Below are positions 6,090-12,702 of a stretch of DNA of 14,062 bases, one piece after another (the stretch's first letter is position 1; every line of letters starts with the position of its first letter). Both the position numbers and the translations under genes were made by a program. The notes beneath the pieces are model-generated. The model did no database searches. It was not told the DNA's origin and saw only the letters and a list, made by a program, of their open reading frames with translations. Source of the stretch: Ktedonobacter sp. (GTDB lineage: Bacteria; Chloroflexota; Ktedonobacteria; Ktedonobacterales; Ktedonobacteraceae); contig DMFQ01000342.1 of the NCBI GenBank assembly GCA_003450555.1, positions 11,592-25,653 on the forward strand. The letters are read 5' to 3'.

Positions 6090-6962
6090 ATGAGTGTAAC
6101 AACCTCTACCAGGAAAAACGTATCTGTAAGGATACGAGAATACGCGCAAGGCGATACAGAGATGCCTGTATCTGAAAGAAAACCTGCGCGTGCAAACGCA
6201 TTAGCTGTCGTACAGCGTATCTTGTCTTATGCTCCGCCTCTTGTTTTAGGGCTATTCTTCCTGATCAGTTGGTATGTGGGCACAGTTTATGGACATATCA
6301 ATGGCCTCATACTGCCAACGCCTGGAGATGTCTTCAGCAGCTTGAGTGATGGCCTCAAGTCTGGATTGTTTCTGAGTAACGCGCTGGTGACGATTCAGGA
6401 AAGCCTCTTCGGCTTCCTACTGGCGTTGATTGTGGCGTTACCGCTGGGGTATGGATTGGCAAAATCTGGCATTATCGCATCCGCTGTCCAACCCTACCTT
6501 GCAGCTGGACAGGCTATTCCAGCGATTGTCATTGCCCCGGTACTCGTCTTCTGGCTGGGCAGCGGGCTTGTCCCCATCATGATTGTTTGTATGCTGGTGG
6601 TGTTTTTCCCTATGGTGTTAACGATAGCCTTTGGTGTGCAGACAATCGATAAGACGCTCACTGATGCGGCGCGCGTCGAAGGCGCTTCGGGTTGGCCTTT
6701 GCTGACCTTCATTGAATTTCCCCTGGCACTACCTGCCATTCTTACAGCCGTACGCACGGGACTCACTCTTTCTATAACAGGGGCGCTGGTCGGGGAATTT
6801 GTCAGTGGCGGAGACCAGGGCCTGGGCGCTCTCGTGCAGATCGCCAGGGAACAATTCAACACACCACAACTGTTTGCAACACTGGTTGTCCTGGCCATGC
6901 TGGCCGCGGTCTACTACAGTACCACCTGGCTCCTGGTAACACTGGCAGAGACTGTCTATTAG
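6090..6962 (+). CDS. ribX: ABC transporter permease, probable riboflavin importer subunit RibX
   Basis: A 290-residue inner-membrane permease of the SsuC/TauC/ThiX type (BPD_transp_1 fold) with about six membrane helices, near 48-66, 103-125, 142-155, 160-183, 215-236 and 262-287. The cytoplasmic EAA loop, DAARVEGASGWPLLTFIEF (192-210) leading to PLALPA, is the contact site for the ATPase. About 45 hydrophilic residues precede the first helix. The start is ATG 6090, with GAGGG seven bases upstream; ATG 6162 (residue 25) is a weaker choice. The family alone would suggest thiamine-precursor, sulfonate or taurine uptake. The FMN riboswitch directly upstream shifts the call to riboflavin, as described for RibXY of Chloroflexi. 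No ATPase gene follows, so a shared ATPase encoded elsewhere must be assumed. The permease call is certain; the substrate is inferred. Confidence 0.85.
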   Translation: MSVTTSTRKNVSVRIREYAQGDTEMPVSERKPARANALAVVQRILSYAPPLVLGLFFLISWYVGTVYGHINGLILPTPGDVFSSLSDGLKSGLFLSNALVTIQESLFGFLLALIVALPLGYGLAKSGIIASAVQPYLAAGQAIPAIVIAPVLVFWLGSGLVPIMIVCMLVVFFPMVLTIAFGVQTIDKTLTDAARVEGASGWPLLTFIEFPLALPAILTAVRTGLTLSITGALVGEFVSGGDQGLGALVQIAREQFNTPQLFATLVVLAMLAAVYYSTTWLLVTLAETVY

Positions 6963-7017
6963 CGTCATGGTAGGTTCCACAAAACAAAAAGGCTATCCAC
7001 CGAAATGGAGTAGATTA

Positions 7018-8034
7018 ATGCATCAACGTTATCGTATATCTTTTCTGTTGCCTTATTCATCCCTGTTGATTCTGCTTGTACTGGCGCTAGCAGCATGTGG
7101 GGGGTCAACCTCGACGGGTCCTGCGTCATCTTCCACTGCGGCATCGCTCACAAAAGTTTCCATTGGTCTGGGTTATATTCCAGATATCCAGTTCGCGCCA
7201 TTTTACACGGCCCAAAGTAAGGGATACTATCGCGATGCAGGCCTGGATGTGACCTTTCATCACGGAATCGTCAATGATCTGATTGGCTCGATGGTCCTGG
7301 GTCACGACAACTTTGTCTTTGCCAGTGGTGATGAAGCACTGGTGGCGCGTAGCAAGGCACTGAAAGTGGTCGATGTAGCGACGATCTTTCAGAAGTATCC
7401 TGTAAGCCTGATTGTGCCTGCTAATTCGCCAATTCATACGCTTGCAGATCTGAAAGGGCATTCAATCGGTGAGCCGGGACCTTTTGGTTCAACCCATGTA
7501 GGCCTGCTCGCCTTGTTGTATCAGGCGCATCTGACACCCAATGATGTGCATATTCAATCAATTGGCTTTACACAAGTGTCGGCTTTGATTGGGCATCATG
7601 TTGACGCTGTCATCGGTTACTCGAACAATGAGCCACTGCAGTTAAAAAAACAGGGCTTCGACGTTCGTACCTTTAACGTTTCCGATTATCAACCGCTCAT
7701 CTCCAATGGTATTATTACTACTGAAGAGACCCTACACAGTCAACCTCAAATAGTGCAGCGTTTTGTACAGGCAACCTTGAAGGGATTGAAGTTTGTCATT
7801 TCCAACCCGGCGGACGCCGTACAGCTCAGCAAAGGTTACGTGCCAGGGATGGATTCTGTGCGGGCAATGGCTGTTTTACAGGCGACGATCCCCCTCTGGC
7901 AGAGCGCGAATGGTCAGCTTGGTTATAATGATAGCGCTACCTGGCGGGTAATGGAACAGTTCCTGGTGACACAGAACATCATTCCCTCAGGACAAGATTT
8001 TTCGCAGGCCTATACCAACCTGAATGTTTCATAG
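7018..8034 (+). CDS. ribY: NMT1/THI5-like substrate-binding lipoprotein, probable riboflavin-binding RibY
   Basis: A 338-residue ABC binding protein anchored to the outer face of the membrane as a lipoprotein. The signal peptide ends in the lipobox LALAAC, with Cys27 as the lipidated residue. A Ser/Thr/Ala-rich linker follows, then the mature domain starting VSIGLGYIPDIQFAPFYTAQ, which is the hallmark of the NMT1/THI5-like (SsuA/ThiY) fold. GYYRDAGLDV and the DLKGHSIGEPGPFGS segment fit the same family. The start at 7018 is chosen over ATG 6967 because GGAG lies seven bases before it and the signal peptide then has a normal length. It is 55 bp downstream of the permease and ends in a strong terminator. 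Substrate assignment to riboflavin rests on the upstream FMN riboswitch; pyrimidine or thiamine precursors are the alternative for this fold. Confidence 0.85.
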   Translation: MHQRYRISFLLPYSSLLILLVLALAACGGSTSTGPASSSTAASLTKVSIGLGYIPDIQFAPFYTAQSKGYYRDAGLDVTFHHGIVNDLIGSMVLGHDNFVFASGDEALVARSKALKVVDVATIFQKYPVSLIVPANSPIHTLADLKGHSIGEPGPFGSTHVGLLALLYQAHLTPNDVHIQSIGFTQVSALIGHHVDAVIGYSNNEPLQLKKQGFDVRTFNVSDYQPLISNGIITTEETLHSQPQIVQRFVQATLKGLKFVISNPADAVQLSKGYVPGMDSVRAMAVLQATIPLWQSANGQLGYNDSATWRVMEQFLVTQNIIPSGQDFSQAYTNLNVS

Positions 8035-8065
8035 GCTTAGTAGGGGTGATGCCAACATGGAATTG

Positions 8066-8109
8066 AAAAAAGGCAGCCCAAAAAGTTAAGCCCTTGGACT
8101 GCCTTTTTT
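8066..8109. terminator. Strong intrinsic terminator, likely bidirectional
   Basis: AAAAAAGGCAG (8066-8076) pairs with CTGCCTTTTTT (8099-8109). After one mismatch, CCAA (8078-8081) pairs with TTGG (8094-8097), leaving a 12-base loop. Both strands end in a run of six T, so it can end the RibXY transcript (+) and the kinase transcript (-), whose stop codon lies 14 bp beyond it. Confidence 0.9.
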
Positions 8110-8122
8110 GTTTACGAAAAGA

Positions 8123-9985
8123 CTATTTGGGCAGAGCGTAGATTGCCAGATTTCTGAAGAATACATCGGCTCCAGTATCTGCTGCCAGGCCAATCGTGCC
8201 GCTAGGATAGAATGAACTGCTGGCCTCTCCCTGCTTGTGGCCATTGAGGTAGAATGTGAATCTGCTCCCGTGTACCACTATGTCGATAGTGATCAAACCG
8301 TCGAGTGGCGTGGTAACCTGATCTCCAAAAAGTAATGTTCTCTTGCCTGTGTGATCATTATAGACACTGGTTTCCCATCTACCTCGGGGGAAGACCAGGA
8401 AAGAAAACGTCCCCTGGTGAATGAGACCGGGCTGATTGCGGAAAAAAACGCCGAATCCTCCCTGGGAGTTCGAACCTTCACTGACCTGTACCTCTAATAC
8501 GTAATCATCTGGTATGCCATAGCCATTGGGAAATTTATCCAGAAATGTTCCAGCTAAATATGAACTACTGGTATTGAACAGTTCAGTTGCTGAGGTGCCA
8601 CAGCTGACCATGGCGTTCGTACTTTTGCTCCAGAGCGTTTGCTGTGCATCACATGCCGGAAGGTGGACACCGTAAAGAAGTTCACCAACGGGTAGCAGTG
8701 CTGTTGGAAGTTGCTGACCTGCTTGAGAGGTAGGCGTAATAGTACCGGATAGGGTTGATGTTTGCACGGCAGAGTTGCCTGACAAAAAGTGCAGGTAGGT
8801 TGCCGCCCCACCAATAATCAGCAACAAAGCCAGTGTTCCGCCGAGTAACATCATCCATAGAGGTTGGCAACCACCGCGTTTCGCGTCTTGTGGAGAGACA
8901 TGCGCGGGAGCTGGGCTGAAACTCTTCTCCCATAGGGGAGGAGTACGTGGTGCTACTGTTCTCATGCTCATCGTAGGAGCTTCGTGTGACGATATAGCGG
9001 GAACCTCCAGGATGGTATCGTTACTTGCTAATACCATAGGCGTTGTAGGCTCAGGCCTCACTTCGTGTGCTATCTGAGGAGTCTGTGATGAGAAAACGTT
9101 AGGAGGAGTAGCTGCCCTCAGCGCGCGCGCAAGTTCGCCTGCGCTGTTATAGCGTTGAGAGGGCTTTTTCGCCAGAGCCTTCATCACTACTGCCTCGATG
9201 CTGTGAGATATGTCGGCATTCAGTTCAGAGAGCGGGGCAGGCTCCTCTATGCTATGTTTGACGGCGATGGAAACGGCTGTGGGACCTGTAAAAGGGACGC
9301 GGCCACCGAGCATCTGATATAACACAATACCGAGGGAATAAACGTCTGTCCGTTTATCGACTGGATTGCCGGTAGATTGTTCCGGTGAGAAATATTCGGG
9401 AGTGCCAATGATGGCACCTGCGCTTGTAAATCCCGATGTAATTTCGTGATCAGCTTCGCTTGTCTCATTGAGAATTTTGGCGAGACCAAAGTCAGCCAGC
9501 ACTAAGCGCCCATCGGCATGAAATAGAATATTGCCAGGTTTCAGGTCTCTGTGAATGATGCCCTGCGCATGGGCATAATCCAGAGCTGCTGCTGCCTGTT
9601 CAATAATCGGTACAGTTTCAGAGAGAGGAAATCTTCCGCGCTTTTCCATCGCTTCTCGCAGTGTGCCGCCGGTGACATTGGGCATAACGAGATAGGCCAG
9701 TTCATCCTCTTCCCCGTATTCATAAATTGGCATGATGTTGATATGATCAAGGGCTGCAATTGCGTCTGCCTCGCGGCGAAAGCGTGCCAGGAATTCAGCG
9801 CGTACCCTCTTCTCCAAAATGAGACCTGGCAACAAAACTTTTACGGCCACAGTACGACGTGGACGAGACTGTTGTGCGAGGAAGACCGCGCCCATGCCTC
9901 CACGTCCAAGCAGGCTCTGGATAGTACAAGTTCCGAGGGTGTGCCCGAGTAGCTGGTTGTTTTCAATGACCACGCACGTCCTCAT
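8123..9985 (-). CDS. Transmembrane Ser/Thr protein kinase (PknB type) with an extracellular lectin-like domain
   Basis: A 620-residue Hanks-type kinase. The glycine loop is GRGGMG (27-32), the ATP-binding lysine is K49 in VAVKV, the catalytic loop HRDLKPGN is at 145-152, DFG is at 165-167, and GTPEYFSPEQ (194-203) ends the activation segment. A Pro/Thr-rich linker (about 291-375) leads to one membrane helix (about 377-398). The outer part (about 435-620) has alternating beta pattern with FGVFFRNQ, GRWETSVY, FTFYLNGHKQGEA and GTIGLAADTGADVFFRNLAI. This resembles the concanavalin/LamG-like jelly roll often fused to kinases in Ktedonobacteria, and it would be the sensor; two cysteines (445, 462) may pair. 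The annotated ATG lies directly behind AGAGG with no spacing, and GTG at 9973 after GAGGA is a possible true start. The 175-bp gap upstream holds no gene. Ligand and targets are unknown. Confidence 0.95.
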   Translation of the reverse strand: MRTCVVIENNQLLGHTLGTCTIQSLLGRGGMGAVFLAQQSRPRRTVAVKVLLPGLILEKRVRAEFLARFRREADAIAALDHINIMPIYEYGEEDELAYLVMPNVTGGTLREAMEKRGRFPLSETVPIIEQAAAALDYAHAQGIIHRDLKPGNILFHADGRLVLADFGLAKILNETSEADHEITSGFTSAGAIIGTPEYFSPEQSTGNPVDKRTDVYSLGIVLYQMLGGRVPFTGPTAVSIAVKHSIEEPAPLSELNADISHSIEAVVMKALAKKPSQRYNSAGELARALRAATPPNVFSSQTPQIAHEVRPEPTTPMVLASNDTILEVPAISSHEAPTMSMRTVAPRTPPLWEKSFSPAPAHVSPQDAKRGGCQPLWMMLLGGTLALLLIIGGAATYLHFLSGNSAVQTSTLSGTITPTSQAGQQLPTALLPVGELLYGVHLPACDAQQTLWSKSTNAMVSCGTSATELFNTSSSYLAGTFLDKFPNGYGIPDDYVLEVQVSEGSNSQGGFGVFFRNQPGLIHQGTFSFLVFPRGRWETSVYNDHTGKRTLLFGDQVTTPLDGLITIDIVVHGSRFTFYLNGHKQGEASSSFYPSGTIGLAADTGADVFFRNLAIYALPK

Positions 9986-10134
9986 CCTCTCAAAAATAAG
10001 TTCATATCAAATTACCCTAATCATTTAGACGAATAGGGATGGCTGAATGTTCCATAGTTGGGCTAAGAGTAGTATTATTCGCTAAACTACAATTGGTCTG
10101 AGCTTGTAAGGCTGAAATGTTGTGCCAAATTACG

Positions 10135-10167
10135 GTTTCAAGAATGAAACTGACATAACATTATGTC
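10135..10167. repeat. Two adjacent inverted repeats at the 3' end of the Nudix gene
   Basis: GTTTCA (10135-10140) and TGAAAC (10145-10150) flank AGAA. Right beside it, GACATAA (10152-10158) and TTATGTC (10161-10167) flank CA. The second overlaps the Nudix stop codon at 10161-10163. Neither is followed by a T-run on the minus strand, so they are not a classic terminator. They may be RNA hairpins that end or stabilise the Nudix transcript, or operator sites ahead of the kinase gene. Confidence 0.5.
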
Positions 10168-10667
10168 TGCAATCTCTGCCAATCGCGCAAGATGTCAGCG
10201 TCAGTGGGAAAAGCCAAAGGAGGAACTGTTTCCGGAGCAAAAAAGGATAGTTCGCTCACTTCATCTGGCTGAGCAACCATGTCGCTCACATCATAATTGA
10301 TCACGCTGGCCCGGTACGCTATCACGACATGTGGATTGCCATGTTCGCTATAGACACCAATCAAGTTTTCTAAATGGACATCCAGGTTAGTCTCTTCTTT
10401 GACCTCGCGGATGGCTGCCAATTCGACCTGCTCTCCTCTTTCCATATATCCGCTAAAAAAGCTCCATAAGCCTTTGCCCGGGTCTATATTACGCCGACCA
10501 AGCAGAAGATTACTTTTGTGCTCCACCACGACCACTGTTACTACCTTTGGCTCTAAAAAGAAGACAAAACTGCAGGTTGAACAGGTGAGCCGGAGAGCAT
10601 GATAGACGTGTTTTTCTGTCAGCGGCGCTGAGCAGACGGGACAGAATTTAAAGACGGGAGTGGACAA
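10161..10667 (-). CDS. Nudix hydrolase with N-terminal zinc ribbon
   Basis: A 168-residue Nudix hydrolase that would cleave a nucleoside diphosphate linked to another group. C9/C12 and C29/C32 form a zinc ribbon of the kind seen in NudC-like and ADP-ribose-type Nudix proteins. The Nudix box runs from G73 through E79, R87-E88 and E91-E92, fitting Gx5Ex7REUxEExGU except that the late glycine is N94. The start is taken as TTG 10667 because GGGAGG lies eight bases upstream; a GTG at 10676 overlaps that ribosome site and cannot use it. The ribosome site itself overlaps the stop codon of the MBL gene, so the two are co-transcribed. NADH, ADP-ribose or an oxidised nucleotide are possible substrates; the NudC SQPWPFPxS signature is not present, so NADH pyrophosphatase or decapping activity is not supported. 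Confidence 0.88.
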   Translation of the reverse strand: MSTPVFKFCPVCSAPLTEKHVYHALRLTCSTCSFVFFLEPKVVTVVVVEHKSNLLLGRRNIDPGKGLWSFFSGYMERGEQVELAAIREVKEETNLDVHLENLIGVYSEHGNPHVVIAYRASVINYDVSDMVAQPDEVSELSFFAPETVPPLAFPTDADILRDWQRLQT

Positions 10668-10680
10668 GCTAAGCACCTCC

Positions 10681-11589
10681 CTAATTCTTCATCAACCACT
10701 GTAATAAAGATCGTACATTCATATCGTGTGCCCAGACGTAGAATGTGCGATCAATTGGTACTGTCGAGCCTGCTATGACTTCGTCAAAGGAATAATGGAT
10801 GATCTCGGATGCGTGTTCCAGTTCATCTTGTGTCGGGCGATGCTTCTGCAAGAGGTCACGGCTCCGGCGCTCAACTTCACGGAAGTATGACAGGTTCTCT
10901 TCTACCAACTCAACTTTAGTCGACTTACCGTGAGAGCAAAGCACCTGTTTGGGCTGCAGCGCTAAAAAATGTTCAAGCGTAGCAAACATTGATGGAACTG
11001 CCTCTGCATTTTCCATGAACGGGATAGGCTTCTCCACAGCATCGAAAGCCAGTAGTAATCTCAACTCGGGAAGCCAGGCTGCAATATGATCGGGATGATG
11101 ACCAGGAGCAGGAAGCAGTTCAATGGTCAAATCACCACCATGGATCGTGAGGTGCTGATCGAAGGTGATCGTCGGTGTTACCAGTGACACGTTTTGAAAG
11201 ACGGGATAGCGCTTCTGATAATCTAGTAATTCTTTATGCGCCTCTTCTGACTGCAACCGTGTGAGACAAAGGTCATGGGCAATAATGGGGGCGGCATGTT
11301 CGCCGGTAAAATAGGCATTCCCCCAGGAATGATCCCAATCGGCGTGACTGTTCACTACGAGTAATTGCCGCCCGGGCAATTGATCTTCGACCATCTGTAT
11401 CATGATACTGACGTCTTCAGGACGGAGTAAGGTGTCAAAGACGACGACATAGCGCTTGGTGATTACTACATAGGCGTCCACCTCCATTCCGTCAAATCCC
11501 TCTATTCCATTGAAATTGCGCCGGAAGACTCGAACACGGGGATCAGCGCTCATCTCAGGGATGAAAAAAACGCCATCGGTTGTTAACAA
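10681..11589 (-). CDS. MBL-fold metallo-hydrolase with an HADWDH metal motif
   Basis: A 302-residue metallo-beta-lactamase-fold protein, probably cytoplasmic. The first metal motif reads SHADWDHSWGN with HADWDH at 82-87, so the usual second histidine of HxHxDH is replaced by aspartate. The other metal ligands look intact: APGHHPDH (161-168), FDAVEK with Asp183, and SHGK with His220. This order fits hydrolases of the lactonase/glyoxalase II group rather than true beta-lactamases. The start is uncertain: TTG 11589 has TGAGGT five bases before it and lies 28 bp after the upstream gene, whereas ATG 11553 has no clear ribosome site and ATG 11646 would overlap the upstream gene. It is followed without a gap by the Nudix gene. 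No substrate can be named. Confidence 0.87.
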   Translation of the reverse strand: MLTTDGVFFIPEMSADPRVRVFRRNFNGIEGFDGMEVDAYVVITKRYVVVFDTLLRPEDVSIMIQMVEDQLPGRQLLVVNSHADWDHSWGNAYFTGEHAAPIIAHDLCLTRLQSEEAHKELLDYQKRYPVFQNVSLVTPTITFDQHLTIHGGDLTIELLPAPGHHPDHIAAWLPELRLLLAFDAVEKPIPFMENAEAVPSMFATLEHFLALQPKQVLCSHGKSTKVELVEENLSYFREVERRSRDLLQKHRPTQDELEHASEIIHYSFDEVIAGSTVPIDRTFYVWAHDMNVRSLLQWLMKN

Positions 11590-11617
11590 GGCGAACCTCA
11601 CTTTCAGGCAGGGTAGC

Positions 11618-12079
11618 TTAATGGTGTGACCCGATAAATGCCACAATCAGATAGAGTAGATAGAGCGAAACACAGATTAGCAGAATGGTGCCGTAGCAGG
11701 TTAACGTCCAGGCTCGGCGACTATTGAGCGCCTGCCGTAGCTGCTCTCCCATATCGGGTGGGTCAAGTTGTAGATCGGGACAAAATTCGGTAAGATGCGG
11801 GAGCATGGCTCGGAAATCACGCGCGTTACTCATCCCTTCCGCCAGGATAATCGTGGTATCGTCATCCAGGTCGGCCATCAAGACTAATTTCGCTGGATTC
11901 GGATCTCCGGGTACGAGGGTAAGCCGTTTGATGGCATCTAATGCTACGCGTATCTCCTGGTCTTCTTCTTGACCGGTCACCACCAGTTCATCGGTATAGA
12001 GCCGTATCTCCTTCCCCATACCAAAGCGCACTGTACTGATGGGGTCTTTTTTCAAGTCGTTGCCGTTGTTATTACTCAT
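11618..12079 (-). CDS. Hypothetical protein with one C-terminal membrane helix
   Basis: I do not recognise this 153-residue protein. Residues 15-100 look like a small beta-rich domain: short strands (EIRLYTDELVVTG, EIRVALDAIKRLTLV, AKLVLMADLDDDTTIIL) followed by a helix (NARDFRAMLPHLTEF). This order resembles PH-like domains, but that is a guess by shape. After a polar linker and basic residues (R121, R122) a single hydrophobic helix (about 124-149) ends three residues before the C-terminus, as in tail-anchored proteins with the soluble part in the cytoplasm. The ATG at 12079 has only a weak ribosome site. It is the first gene of the run leading to the MBL and Nudix genes. The upstream minus strand offers TCGACG and TACAAT 17 bp apart as a weak promoter candidate, with TACAAT at 12133-12128. 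Confidence 0.75.
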   Translation of the reverse strand: MSNNNGNDLKKDPISTVRFGMGKEIRLYTDELVVTGQEEDQEIRVALDAIKRLTLVPGDPNPAKLVLMADLDDDTTIILAEGMSNARDFRAMLPHLTEFCPDLQLDPPDMGEQLRQALNSRRAWTLTCYGTILLICVSLYLLYLIVAFIGSHH

Positions 12080-12186
12080 GAATATTCTCGAAGTTTCATT
12101 GTAGTATTTTGTTTCAACGTTTAAGATTGTACAGCAACTTGTGGTTAGCGTCGAGGTTAATTGGTATACCTATAACGCCCGAAAAC

Positions 12187-12216
12187 TTGACAGATCATAT
12201 ATGTAACTACTACAAT
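12187..12216 (+). promoter_or_regulatory. Near-consensus sigma-70 promoter of the receiver gene
   Basis: A perfect TTGACA (12187-12192) is followed after 18 bp by TACAAT (12211-12216), five of six bases. The predicted start near 12223 leaves a leader of about 38 bases with AAAGGA before the ATG. Palindromes CATATATG (12196-12203, inside the spacer) and GGTATACC (12164-12171, upstream) and a direct repeat GGTTA (12144 and 12156) could bind regulators. The 181-bp divergent region 12080-12260 holds no convincing gene. Confidence 0.7.
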
Positions 12217-12260
12217 TTGGAAGTAAAAGTTGCTAAAGGAAACAAAGGATCTGTTTACTT

Positions 12261-12695
12261 ATGGCTCTGGTTGGTTTGCTGGAGGATAACGATCGCATAG
12301 CAAAACTCTGCGCAACATTTTTGCACTATGCTGGTCACCAGGTTACTATTTATGATACCTCTCTGGATTGTTTGCAAGCGTTATTCTCACATAGAATATC
12401 GCAGGATAGTTTGCGCTCATTGTATGAAACGGCGGGAGCACACTCATTGCCGGTGGAGATCCTTATCCTCGACCTGTCTCTCCCCGATATTAATGGTATA
12501 GAAGTACTAGGCTACCTCACATCCCACCCCCACACACGAGCGCTGCCCCTTATCATCTGTACCGCCGCCCCTGGTTCTGATATCGCGAAGGCCAGGCTCA
12601 TTGCACCCCATGTAAGTATTGTGGAGAAACCATTCAGGTTTCAAACTCTGGTCAATGCCATTTCTTCTGCTCTGGGAACCACAACGGCACATTAG
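12261..12695 (+). CDS. Stand-alone response regulator receiver protein
   Basis: A 144-residue single-domain receiver. The acidic pair E8/D9 (LLEDND), the phosphate-accepting D71 in LDLSLPDINGIEVL, T101 in IICTAAP and K123 in VEKPF are all in place, so it should accept phosphate from a histidine kinase. There is no output domain. About 20 extra residues (roughly 43-65) lie before the phosphorylation strand, where most receivers reach the aspartate near residue 54. The ATG follows AAAGGA and a strong promoter. It converges on the LLM gene with only 7 bp between the stop codons. A histidine kinase end lies 1 kb away on the other strand, but pairing with it is not shown. It may act as a phosphate shuttle or by protein contact. 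Confidence 0.92.
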   Translation: MALVGLLEDNDRIAKLCATFLHYAGHQVTIYDTSLDCLQALFSHRISQDSLRSLYETAGAHSLPVEILILDLSLPDINGIEVLGYLTSHPHTRALPLIICTAAPGSDIAKARLIAPHVSIVEKPFRFQTLVNAISSALGTTTAH

Positions 12696-12702
12696 GCCGC
12701 TA

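Noticed and set aside
6494..6898. 134-codon minus-strand frame opposite ribX
   Set aside because: Fully antisense to the permease gene, Ser/Thr-rich and without family motifs; it is a by-product of the codon pattern on the other strand.
6967..7017. 17-residue N-terminal extension of RibY
   Set aside because: The upstream ATG has no ribosome site, while ATG 7018 has GGAG at good distance and gives a normal lipoprotein signal peptide.
9551..9952. 133-codon plus-strand frame opposite the kinase domain
   Set aside because: Antisense to the catalytic core of the kinase; cysteine-rich random-looking product with no start signal.
12164..12171. GGTATACC palindrome as a regulator site or restriction-associated motif
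   Set aside because: An 8-bp palindrome is expected by chance at this length; it is noted with the promoter but not claimed as a site.
12109..12300. 63-codon plus-strand frame overlapping the start of the receiver gene
   Set aside because: No ribosome site, crosses the near-consensus promoter, and overlaps the receiver start in another frame.
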